NCBI GenBank assembly: GCA_032158295.1 | Contig: CM063258.1 | Coordinates: 15,227,703 to 15,291,702 of the forward strand | Direction: 5' to 3' | Origin: Pycnopodia helianthoides | Lineage: Eukaryota > Echinodermata > Asteroidea > Forcipulatida > Asteriidae | Length of the DNA stretch: 64,000 bases | In this document: in pieces, positions 10,150-20,588 of the stretch | Layout of the letters: each line of letters begins with the position of its first letter | Position numbering within the stretch: position 1 is the first letter of the stretch | Translations under genes and position numbers: made by a program | The notes under the pieces: model-generated | The model's database searches: none | Told to the model about the DNA's origin: nothing | What the model saw: the letters and a program-made list of their open reading frames with translations, nothing else

Positions 10150-11021
10150 CATAGAGCTTTATATATTGACTAGAGCGCTAACTTGCTCTGAGTTTAGAAG
10201 CCACCCTGGGCGCAGACATGTTTGATGTGTTGCGTGACTACCATAGAGCTATATATATTGACTAGAGCGCTAACTTGCTCTGAGTTTTGAAGCCACCCTG
10301 GGCGCAGACATGTTTGATGTGTTGCGTGACTACGGAACCATTTTAATTTCAAGAGAGCACACATGGCCGCGAAAATTTTGCATTCGGCGTGCGCGCTTAC
10401 GTACGCGCCATATTTAATCTAACGATCATTGCTCTTGTAAACAGGTGATTTTAGTGATGTCTTAAAAAAAATATGTAGTAGGTGATTTTCTGATGTTGTT
10501 ACTTACGTCTTAGGAAAAATGCTGAGTCGAACTAAAGTCTTGTTTGGGAGGATTCAATGCTTCAAGATGTCAAGGGGAAAAAACGATATCTGCTTCAAGG
10601 ATACACAATATGCCGTCAAGAATGACGAACTCAAAAAAAAAAACGTATACGCGCAAACGCACATATTGTTAAACATGACGCACATGACGCTCGCAGTTTG
10701 TACGCTCATTAGCAGATTGTGCGTTCTCATTTGCTGCATATTTGGCTCGATGACGCATAGAAAAGAACAAACGCTTTATCATGCAAATAGCCGTACAATT
10801 GCCGTACAAAATTTCAAGCTTTTGTATTGGTTTGTACATAAACATGGATGCGCCCACACGGCTTCAAAACCTTAGTGCGTGTATAACGGGGTGTTAGCGC
10901 TCTAGTCAATATTTATAGCTCTATGGTTTGTACATAAACATGGATGCGCCCACACGGCTTCAAAACCTTAGTGCGTGTATAACGGGGTGTTAGCGCTCTA
11001 GTCAATATATATAGCTCTATG
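10150..11021. mobile_element. Non-autonomous TIR element with tandemly doubled ends
   Basis: 872 bp flanked by an 8-bp direct repeat AGCAGGAC (10142-10149 and 11022-11029). Termini are inverted copies of CATAGAGCT(A/T)TATATATT.. GACTAGAGCGCTAAC. The left end is present twice in tandem (92-bp units 10150-10241 and 10242-10333), the right end likewise (96-bp units 10830-10925 and 10926-11021). The 8-bp duplication and CA-start suggest a P-like or hAT-like element; no transposase is encoded (the 118-codon frame at 10519-10875 shows no recognisable domain). Confidence 0.8.
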
Positions 11022-11029
11022 AGCAGGAC

Positions 11030-12590
11030 AGATGGTGCCGCGTGCGGAAACATTCCACGCGTAGGCGTGAACGCGCAGACAATGTATCAGTTTAGGGTAA
11101 CTGGTACGCGCATGAAACCTACATAATGCAAAGTCATGGTCTGGTTCTTTAAAATATGTATAAACAGTTAATTATGTGTAAGAGACTAGGTACCGCACAA
11201 AAGTTGAACAGCCACAAAGGATTGGCCCTTCAACATGAGTAGAACATTTCTAAAAAAATAACGGCGAAAGAAAACCACAAATTCTGACTATTTTTACAGT
11301 TTTTTCGTTATAAGGCATTTATTAATGGGATTAACAGTGGCCAGCCACCAACCAATGTCATTACCACGCAGTGAAGACAGTGAAGACCGGCTCATCGCAC
11401 TGTTAATCCCTAAATATAGAATGGTTATTGCAGAACTGTATTTGCTTGCGGTAGTGGTGGGTGGGTGTGTTGGGGGGGGGAAATCTTATTAAAGTCAATA
11501 TTTTGGGGGAGGGCTCAACATTTCCCCAATTCATAATTTTCTGCTGCTTGTATGCCCATTAACATTTTCAGAAAAGTGGTCTTCCCCACCATGACTGACT
11601 GTAATTACAGATAGTTTTTCACAAAAATTTCAACCCACTCCCTTATTCCCCCACCTTCCAACCCCAACATCCCCCACCCCCCCCAAAAAAATAAACCCCC
11701 ACAAAAACCACAACTTGTTTCTGATAATACTATGATCAACATTCAATTGCCACACATTTTCATGTAAACACAATAAAAAAAACAGTAAAAGAAACTTGTT
11801 TTTCTTTCATTTATTTTCCACCAGTGCCACAAATATCGCATTTATTAAGTACCTCGTAGCCCTTAAAACTTTTCATTAGAAATTCACCGTCATGAACAGC
11901 CATTTTACGCAGGCATCAAAATTTAAATTAACAATTACTTTCAGGGGGTAATCTTAATATAATTTAACAGTCTAATTTTGCCGACAAAATTACCAGGTCG
12001 ATGCAACCACTTTATGTCAAGGTCAAGATCCTTGCCTGCATATTATGAAATATATGCATGATCGTTTCAATATAAAGAACCAGTCTATTTTCTATCTAGT
12101 CTCACTTCTACAATTCTGGTATCATTAACTTATTTAAAGAAACAGATAAAATGGCTGCACCGTAATACAGATCTTTAAATTACACATATATCACGATTAA
12201 ATCACCAAATGACAACTTTCAGCATTTCTATGCAATTAACATTCGCTTTTAAAAAAAACTGCGTGAAATCACTGCCCAAAAGGACAAACTTAGTGAAAAT
12301 ACATTGTTCAGCATTATCTGCAATAACATTTTCTGAATAAAATATACATGAAAAGAATTGTTTTTTTCGTTGCACAAAGATCGTTGTTCGTCAATAATTC
12401 TACCTCCATGGTCAAACACATTAAACAATGTTTACTTGGTGAGACATTAAACATGCACTATGGTAATCTAGACAATAAACATCCATACTGTACCCTGATC
12501 AAGCTACAATGGCTCCAAATGTTGTAGAGTAGGGAAGACAACTTGGGGGAATCCCCAACCCCTACATCAGGATTTTTAAAGATATCTTAA
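11030..12590. other. Intergenic, no gene recognised
   Basis: AT-rich with a right-hand copy of the direct repeat (11125-11187), a weak inverted pair GGATTAACAGTG / CACTGTTAATCC (11328-11410) and a C/A-rich low-complexity stretch near 11640-11710. Nothing coding seen. Confidence 0.5.
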
Positions 12591-12976
12591 CGGTATTATA
12601 CAGGAGTGGTAGAGCTGTAAAATAGTTGCAGACAGTGTTCATGTTTTTTGTTTGACCAACCATGGAGGTAGAAATAGACCTCCATGGATCAACCATATAC
12701 ACATGTGATAAAAAACCTGTGAAAGTTTGGGCTTAGTCCTTTGTATGTGTCAGGAGAAAATAGTGAAAAACCAAGCAGTTTTCAGCATGTAAACACATTG
12801 TACTTAACAACCAAAATCAGCTACAGTTTTCTCACCAACAAAAATGATTTCATTTCAGAGGGAAATATTTCACAGAAAAGAAAATTGGTTCTCGTATGAA
12901 CTTCATACTCGGTAAGCTTTCAAATTAAAATTAAACAATGATTTTTTTTTATTGTTACCAATCCTGTAAAATACCT
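12591..12976. mobile_element. TTAA-flanked MITE (piggyBac-like), copy 1
   Basis: Left end follows TTAA (12587-12590): CGGTATTATACAGGAGTGGT. Right end ACCAATCCTGTAAAATACCT is followed by TCAA, a one-base-altered TTAA. Shares internal text (AGTGAAAAACC, TTTCAGAGGGAAATATTT) with 60807-61158 and with the pair at 43139-43938. TTAA target duplications are typical of piggyBac elements. Confidence 0.75.
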
Positions 12977-12980
12977 TCAA

Positions 12981-14214
12981 AGACTTGATACTTCAATAAA
13001 TCTGTCTCTATTAATACTGAACAATTATAATTTTGAGGCAAGAAACTTAACTGAGATACCCATTTTGGTAACTGCTGAAGAAGAGGAAACTTTCTGCTAC
13101 AAAAAAACTTTGTACAGTGTTTTCTATTTTTCTACGGAACTACAAAAGAAAAAAACAAATGAGAAAATCAGCTGATCAGCTGGAAAGTTACATGCTCGCT
13201 AACTAAATAAAACATAAACATTGAATATTATTTGCTGAATAAGGTAAATAATAAAAGCTAAAAAGACTTGCACATTAACCAGGTGTTGACACTAGCAATC
13301 CTAAGAAAAAGTCAAACTAGCGTGCTTTCATCGCAAGGCCATAACACTTACTTTATCACACTTTAACGCAGCAACATTTTACACACACACACAAACAACA
13401 AAATTACTGAAGAAACTATCTCAACTATTAAAGACAAGAGCAGGTTTTACTATAGCAAAGCAGAAAATGTTGCATTTTCTAGAAAAGTTGTTGTCATTTA
13501 TAACTGAATGTCATCCCCAAATTGAAAAAACAATGATTTCACAATCAGCAACAAACACACAGCAAGTGTCGTAAAATAATTATGTTGACAATCAATACAC
13601 TCAGAAACAGTTTCACATTTTCTGCAATTAATGTACAGTAGGGGTACTACGAGTATACACTAATGCTAAACATTTATACAAAGCAAAACTGGGTAACTTT
13701 TTCAGAGAATCAGTTTATGTTTAACCTCATTTAGGCCATAAGAAATAGAACAATCACAATAAGCAAAGTACATGTATTAGTCTGAGAGGTGTCTGGACCA
13801 CCTGTCATTTGTTTTTGTATTTGTTTGATTGTTTTTGTATTGGGTGTTTGTTTGCTTGTTTGTTTTTTTGGCTTGCTTTTGTTTCTTGTATACCCAGCTC
13901 AGTATTTTATTGAAAATGAACAACCTGGACACCATGTTTGTACAATGTTTTAGAAAATTTGAACAACCTTTTTCCATATCCCAACCAATACCTTGAAATG
14001 AAGAAAGTTCCCCGGTCATTTCATGCAAACACAATGTTTCAAGGTGCAGAAATTATGATCCAATATTGGAACAAATCAAATTTTGATGAATAAAATTGAA
14101 AACACATTCGGTCTTTCAGGAATGACAACAAATGTCCTTTAGATCTAAAACTTTATAACATAAAAAATAAAACAGAATATTAAAATAATTTTTCACTGGC
14201 AAAACACATAAATC
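12981..14214 (-). other. Probable SLC39A7 3' UTR and flank
   Basis: Immediately downstream (minus strand) of the SLC39A7 stop. A minus-strand AATAAA is at 13911-13906, about 300 nt after the stop, a plausible poly(A) signal. AT-rich, with TTTG/TTTTTG-rich low complexity near 13800-13880. Confidence 0.4.
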
Positions 14215-17200
14215 TCACTCAAAATAAGCTATAAGAATCATCAGACTAACCCCAGCTAACAGACCAAAGATCTCCGCTATAGACTGCTTGATATTATTGT
14301 GTTGAAGCAATTCAGGTATGACTGAGACGGTTGCTATGTAAATGAAGCCACCGGCTGTAACCGGTAAGATCCAGCTGGGTGCGGTGTCGTCCCCTCCTTC
14401 TGCCAACAGGGCTGTGACACAACCAGCGAGAGCTCCGACTGCTGTGACAAGCTGGAGGTACATTGCCTGGAAATACACAGTAACAAATAAACACCATTAT
14501 TAAATTATCAGCATGTAACGTAGCCTTCTTTCTCTCCATTGACTGCTTTGCGGAGCACATCATGATTGTTTGTTCCTTTTCTAAAACCTTTTTTTCGTTT
14601 CATTCCAGTTAATTAAGTGGCATTGTTGTTGTTTGTATGTTGTTTTTTCCATTTCTGTATATGTCCTATGTTTGTCCGTTTGTCTAGTCTCTGTCTGTCC
14701 ACATGCTGATTCTACATGGCTCGGCTTATTAAATCAGCCTCCATACTGTTTCCTTTCTTTGCTTTTTCAAGCCTAGGTGGTGAAATGTTTGTCCGACATA
14801 ACAGGTATTTTGAGCAAAAGCAGCATCATTAGTGTGGAGTGATATTGGACAAACTTTAGTGTGTGTCATTTTGTTGGTTGGTTTCTAGATGTTTGAATAT
14901 GCAACAAGACTTGCAAAGTCTATTTCATTTCATTTATTTCTTCTGGTTGTGAAGCCAAGGACCCTCATACTAGCCAAGAACCCAGTGGAGAGAAAACAAG
15001 GAAGTTTCAGTTTCAGATGTGGGAGGAAAACCCAAGATAATTATTCTGGGGAAAACCCACATAATCAGGTAGAGACTGAAAACCCAATCCACATACTGCC
15101 TCCAGCAATATTCAAACCAGGGTCCTAGAGGTGGAAGGCGGGGAAAGAAACCATTACGCCAACCCGACCATCTATTCAGAATGACTAATTGCGTATACCA
15201 CACACCAACTTTCCTCCCTGACTGATACTCTGTTATTATCAAACCCACCTTTCTCTTGCTACAACCAGACTGCACAAGGATTGCAAAGTCTCCAATCTCA
15301 TGTGGGACCTCATGTAACAGTATGGTGATAGTTGTGACGATTCCAACATTCCGACTAACAAGGAACGATGCTCCAATTGCTAGACCATCAGTGAAGTTGT
15401 GTGTGCAGTCTGCAGCTAAGTTCAAGTAGCCAGCAACTTTGATACCCTCATCTGTAATAAAAAAGATGTTCCAAATCACATCTTATAGGCCTAATTATCT
15501 AGTCAGATCTTTAAAAGGCCAGGAAATACATTTTCTAACTTTTCTGACTGAACCTGGTCTTGGGTCAAGTGCACACAAATTAATCCATAGACTTGAAGGT
15601 TTTACAATGGAACCTTTTGCAAAATAACAATAGCCTTGTTGCCATCTCAAAGATAAATTTGAAATTCCAGGCCTGCCATTATTTAAAAATGTAAAAAACT
15701 TAATGGCAGTTGTTTTTTCCTTCAAATGTATGATCTAAACTATGCCAAATATAAAAATGTCTGTGTTTTTATGGATGAAAAACAAAAGTACTTGACAAAA
15801 TTGGCGTAATATTTAAGCATATTATTTGGTTTTACCCCAACACTGATGTGTGTAAAGCACTTCAGTACTTTCCTGAGTCCTGTGAAAAAATCTGCGGGCA
15901 TGATACTCGGGTGGGATTCAAACCAACAGCATTTGCCATTCTAGAGCAGATGTCTTACCAGCTAGACCACCGAGATTGCCCGGTAGCTAGAGGCAGTTGG
16001 ATGTAAATTTACCAATATTTAAGTGCCTGTTAGTGTTACAAGTTGCTGGCAGTTAACAGAATCCTTCCCTAATTATTTAGTGCAGTTTGACTTTGCAGGC
16101 TGACTAATGCCTATGATATGCAGGTCAATTGTGTTCATATTACAGTTTATCAATAAACACATTATACTGTAAAAGCTTTGCAGAATATTTAAGATTGAAA
16201 AGTAATCAAGTTTTCTGATGTCGTCAAAGTAAAATTAAACTCATTCTAATATGATAATGCACAGTTGGAACTGCATTAAAAACCCCGTTTAAAAAAATGA
16301 ATTTAATTTAATGCAACATAGTTTTTTCCAGGTATCTAGCATTTGTGTGATCACAAAAAAGTAATCAATTTGAGAATCCATCTATTTATGAACAAATCCA
16401 AATTAATCTTGTAAAATGTATTAGTTATTGGGCTAAAAATAAATATAAATTAAAAGTCGACCTCCGTGTTGTTTGCAAACTAGCAAGCAATGCTCAGCAT
16501 GTTCATTGATTCAGTGATTATGCTAATTAGGCTCAATGCATATTTGGTCATATTTATCTTTTAGCCAGATGGTACATTTCCGATAGTCTTTTATAAATTT
16601 GCTAACCATATGCTGATGTGTTATTGAATGCTTATAAATACTGCAGTGTGTAGAATCTGAATGATCTGTCTTTTGTTCATTCTAAAGACAGTATTTCTAC
16701 AACTACAACTTCCTGTTTCATTTAAAATTTCAAAACCTACAGACAATAAACAGGAAGTTGTACTTGTAGAAATACTGTCTTTAGAATAACAAAAGACAAA
16801 AATTTCTACTTATTAGGCCTAACTTATAAGTTACAATTAACACTCCAAATTTTACAAAATAAATTCAGTTTTTAAAATGTTTTGGTATTTACTAGCATTC
16901 TATTACTCAAATTGGATTTTGTTTTAAGATTTAAAAATGATCAGTTAAATTTTGATTTCACAACATCATTTCTTTTCTTTATTATATTTCCCTGAATAAA
17001 ACAAATTCCAACAATAAAAGTGCACAGTTCTTCAGTTAAAAGTAACAATTGATAAAAAATATAGGCCTAATATTTAGAAGACGAAGTTAAAACAAAAGAA
17101 CTTGTATTTGGTCTGATTGAACAAAAATCAGGCCTGGAGTTTCGTCTTTGAGAGGACAAGGCCATGTTCATTTTGCAAAGGGCACTTTGGGGAAACTTTT

Positions 17201-18553
17201 GAAGGGGCATCAATGCAAAGCCAAAGACCAGGGCAACAGAGGCCATGGCCTCTGTGTAAATCCATGTTTTAAGATGGCATAATATGAAGCATTACATGTA
17301 TGGGCAACTGCAGGCCCAGCACTTTGTTCTAAGTGCAGCACAGTTTACCCCTGTAAAGGGCAAAATACCAGAAAATGTAAAATTGTAAAAATGTGAAATG
17401 CAAAATTTTCGACCAGAACGTTTCACAATTTCAGTGCAATTATCAGGAGCATGAAAGCAATACTTTCACTGCAATATGCACCATCTTGTTCTTCAATGGG
17501 CAGACTGACATACTTCAAACACTTGTTGCAGTCTTCAACTTGGCGTTCAAGCTTTCACACATCTTCCAGACACATGAGTGAAATTTGAGTGCTGAGTTGC
17601 AGACAGTAACATGTGTTCGAAATAAACAAATCTGCCCAAGAACAAGATGGTGCATACTGTTTTGATTCTATGGTTGCCACCATAAAGCATCAGGCATGTA
17701 ATGGTGACAGAACAAAAAACAGACCAATCTTCCATATACTTATAGTGTAAGAAAGTGTAAGAAAGAAAGTTGATCTTTCAATCTGAGCATCATCATTACC
17801 CTTTTCTGAAGAATCTGATGATGCAACTCCGTCATTCTTTTTATTTGTTCCGTTTCCACTGTTTGTCTTTTTTCTCCTCCTTGCTCCGCCTTCTTTTGAT
17901 GTCTTCCCGCTTCCATTGACAACACTCGATTCTTTTGGCTCGGGCACAGCGACACCGTGGGAGTGGGTGTGGCCTTGCCCTCCTTTGAGATAACGAACGA
18001 TTTTCTCAACAACCAGGAAAATAACGATACCGGTGAGAACCCATAAACCAACCATCATGTCATGGGTGTGGTCATGATGGTGGTGATGGTCATCGTGGTG
18101 ATGATGGTCATCGTGGTTATGTTCATCCTCGTGGTGATGGTGATGCCCCTCTCCATCTCCATGGTGATGATGTGGCGAGACGGCATGAGGAATAAGATGC
18201 AGGAAGGCATCACCCAGTAACCCTCCGGAGGCAAAACTCAGTAACACCTTCAAGAGTGCCTCCTGGCCTTCACGGTCCTTATCCAAAGGAATGACAAATA
18301 AAATCAAGAATGGAGCAGCACTGATCAAAAGAGTTGCCCCTATTGCATCTCCCCATTTCTGCATCGAGCTGGATTTGGCTGGCGGTTGTGCGCCCGTGTC
18401 ATGACTGTGAATTCCTTCGTGTGACTGCACCTTCTCCTCGTGGACATTTTCACCAGCTCCATGACCATGGGCTGCGATCTCGGCAGAGAAAGAGTAAATA
18501 AGAACACAGAGACACAGAAAAGTCAGCCGGGATTTAACTACGGACATGGCCAT
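14215..18553 (-). CDS. SLC39A7: Zinc transporter ZIP7 (SLC39A7), three coding exons
   Basis: Exons 18553-17800, 15451-15249 and 14466-14215 join with matching phases (1, then 0) into about 402 residues. The start chosen, [20 protein letters not shown], gives a good signal peptide; an in-frame upstream ATG at 18604 would precede it. Order: luminal His-containing N-terminus; TM1 (~66-88); TM2 region [21 protein letters not shown]; a very His-rich loop (~125-163); TM3 (~166-187); basic/Ser-rich cytosolic loop; exon 2 with the metal-site helices [13 protein letters not shown] and [17 protein letters not shown]; exon 3 with the last two TM helices ending LMILIAYFE. These are ZIP/LIV-1 signatures and specifically match the KE4/ZIP7/Catsup branch, which releases zinc from ER and Golgi into cytosol. 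The loop cluster SSDSSEKDE could be a CK2 target as in human ZIP7 (inference). It is head-to-head with TSC1. Confidence 0.95.
14930..15180 (-). repeat. tRNA-derived SINE in SLC39A7 intron 2
   Basis: Minus strand reads a tRNA-like head (GGTCGGGTTGGCGTAATGGT.. B box CTGGTTTGAATATT) followed by a body with GGGTTTTCAGTCTCTACCTG and GGTTTTCCTCCCACAT, a layout seen in metazoan tRNA SINEs. Confidence 0.6.
15540..15680. repeat. AGGCCTGGAATT-family repeat, copy 2
   Basis: Shares AGACTTGAAGGTTTTACAAT.. GGAACCTTTTGCAAAATAAC and ends TTGAAATTCCAGGCCTG. Left part degenerate. Confidence 0.5.
15840..15990 (-). repeat. tRNA-like SINE head
   Basis: Minus strand: CAATCTCGGTGGTCTAGCTG.. GGTAAGACATCTGCTCTAGA.. 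B box GGTTTGAATCCC. Looks like a tRNA-derived head without an intact cloverleaf; a different source tRNA from the other SINEs. Confidence 0.55.
16667..16798. repeat. Near-perfect 51-bp-arm hairpin in SLC39A7 intron 1
   Basis: Arms from TGTCTTTTGTTCATTCTAAA to ACTTCCTGTTT and the reverse complement from AAACAGGAAGT to AACAAAAGACA; one bulge, one mismatch, ~30-nt loop. Could be a minimal MITE or a long pre-miRNA-like fold. Confidence 0.85.
17130..17262 (+). repeat. AGGCCTGGAATT-family repeat, copy 3
   Basis: TCAGGCCTGGAGTTTCGTC.. GAGAGGACAAGGCCATG.. GGCCATGGCCTCTGTG; inverted relative to the 1705-1870 copy. Confidence 0.55.
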
Positions 18554-18734
18554 TTTGACTACAGAGTGAATGAACACACATGCACTTCGACAATCGGCAT
18601 TCAATCAATTTTTTAATAACGTGGCACACACACGTACACTTCCCATATGCAATTCCATGCAGCATGTACATGTACATGTACATGTACAAATCCTATGACA
18701 TGAATTTATGTATCAAAAAGCATACGTCAGAGTC

Positions 18735-19115
18735 TAGAGAGCGCCTGCCTAGCCTGGACATCTGACGTCAGACTTCGAGGCTGGTGAATAAAGCCATATC
18801 CCGGCATTGAGCGCCTGGCATACCCTGCCAGATGCACCTTCGACCTCGCATCCCATATAATAGCTCCATGCATTCACACACGGACGGAGATTCTAATGGT
18901 CAATCACTGAGTGGATAAAACAACACTACACAAGCACACGTGACGATCGAAATTGGTAGCTGACAAACTACGTCACTTTGGGGCGGACCAATCATAACAT
19001 AGATATGGAAAGTATGCCCTACTACCATTGATCTACATTATACTGACAATGTAGATCAATGCCTACTACCAACTGGTAGCATGAGGTGCATGTTTGTCCA
19101 ATGAAATCTTTGGGC
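18735..19115 (-). repeat. Dispersed ~330-bp repeat, copy 1
   Basis: Inverted relative to 44655-44965. Shared blocks: CTAGCCTGGACATCTGACGT, GAGCGCCTGGCA, CACACACGGACGGAGATTC, GACAAACTACGTCACTT, CCAATGAAATCTTTGGGCC. This copy carries an extra 36-bp insertion at 19026-19061. Confidence 0.8.
19026..19061. mobile_element. 36-bp TIR-only P-like element
   Basis: Consists solely of CATTGATCTACATTATACTG plus AC and AATGTAGATCAATG, that is, the two ends of the 6330-7888 element joined. It is flanked by an 8-bp direct repeat CCTACTAC (19018-19025, 19062-19069). The paralogous repeat at 44655-44965 lacks it. No coding capacity. Confidence 0.85.
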
Positions 19116-19129
19116 CTATAATACCAGTG

Positions 19130-19158
19130 CCTGTCTTTATCCTTCGGATAAAGACAGG
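19130..19158. repeat. Perfect 13-bp hairpin with 3-nt loop
   Basis: CCTGTCTTTATCC, TTC loop, then the exact complement. On the minus strand the loop reads C-GAA-G, the same triloop as the palindromes at 8076 and 8616. Confidence 0.85.
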
Positions 19159-20588
19159 GGACCAGGCTAGATAGACCCTTTTTTCCGGGCTAGTGCACAA
19201 TACCGCTTTCACAAGAGGGCGCACTTCAAGAGGTCCGTGTGTGATGTGCTAGCATTCAATTTTTACAAAGCATAGAGTACAAACAGTGCTGCCTAGCGCT
19301 CTGGTCGCATTCGAGACTGAGTATATGAGTGATATGATGCCAACTGCTCAGGTCAAGGTAGTCAACTTCACACAGGTAAGGAATTATTTTATTTTAAACC
19401 AATGCCTAGGTAGGACTTACGCATAGCACAAAACCTCGTGGCATGGAATGAAATGGTAGTAAGTAAAAAATAAACCTGACTCATCAGTCTAAATAAAACT
19501 TTCCACACATGTCCACCACCAACTCTGAACAGAAAAGATCATTGACCTCTGACCTGTGTCTGCGAGACTTGTTAGTTGACTGTGTCACAACTCTTCTCTA
19601 GAGTAGTACAAGTACGGTATGTTCATATTGTGTCCACATGGAGTTGGAATGTCTAAATATAACCATGGAGCAAGGAATGGTGTGTGTGGAGTAATAACTT
19701 GTGTGAATTATGCAACTATCTTGTAATCTGTCTGTATCTACTCTAGTCTAGTCACACACACGTCACACCCACAATTAATACTATGGACAGTCTATGCCAA
19801 CAAAGTCTTTTGCTTTTAATTATTAACAATCTAACTTAATTCTTATGTCTGAGTATGATAGACTCTCCAGAGCAGCAACTACTAAATCCATAGTTCAATA
19901 ATGACAAGAGTTCAATTAATAATAGTTGTACTTTATAGAACTTTAGGCCTATAGAACGACGTTTTTAAATTTTATTAAGTACCATGGCTTGATTGTGTAT
20001 CTGACATTTGGCTTGGTTTTAACATGCTTTTATTTTACTGTAATTTTGAGAAGAAAACAAAATTACAACCATATGCACAGGCTAGATGTGGTTGACCAAG
20101 TTTTGTTAATTCAATAATTTCTATTTCTGGTACTCTTTGAAACTGAAAGCCTGTTCAGCATCTTAACGAGGATTGTGGTTGGTGCCTTAAATGGTTTACA
20201 TTTGTACTTGTGCAAGGTACTGTCATACACATGTGATGTGCAAGTAAAACAACTGTGACTTTAGCCTTATGCTCCACAGTTCAATGATGTTGTGAGGAGT
20301 GAATCCCAGTCACAGAGACTTCTGACTGAGAAGTTTATCTCTGCCCTTTTTTCATGTTACGTACAGATGCTTTCAGATCAGGACAGCGAAAGACGCTAAG
20401 AAATAGTGTTGGAAACTAACTATTTTGTCAACTCCTTATATTAACTGATGAGGCCTCATATTTTCTTTCAGCTGGATGATGTAGTTGCTTGACTTGAAAT
20501 GTGATTCATTTACAGCCAAGTTAGACTTGACAATATGAAAGTCTTAATCATTCCTACCTGGAGTTAGACTTAGTTGGATTACGTCAGC

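Larger units (their letters stand above)
18554..20588. promoter_or_regulatory. Divergent promoter interval between SLC39A7 and TSC1
   Basis: About 2 kb separate the two divergently oriented start codons. The first ~180 bp include a TGTACA tandem run (18664-18693). A strong splice donor CACACAG/GTAAGG at 19375/19376 on the plus strand suggests the TSC1 5' UTR exon ends there, with acceptors at about 20471 or 20514 before the ATG. A dispersed repeat (18735-19115) occupies the middle. No clear TATA box; shared regulation is only an inference from the layout. Confidence 0.5.

Noticed and set aside
10519..10875. 118-codon reading frame as a transposase
   Set aside because: No domain recognised; it overlaps the right-hand terminal repeat of the element.
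9047..11187. LTR retrotransposon bounded by the 9047/11125 direct repeats
   Set aside because: Repeats are only ~65 bp, lack TG..CA ends, and no gag-pol coding lies between them.
13777..14034. Minus-strand frame ending in Lys/Thr/Asn-rich repeats
   Set aside because: Low-complexity TTTG-like DNA in the probable SLC39A7 3' UTR.
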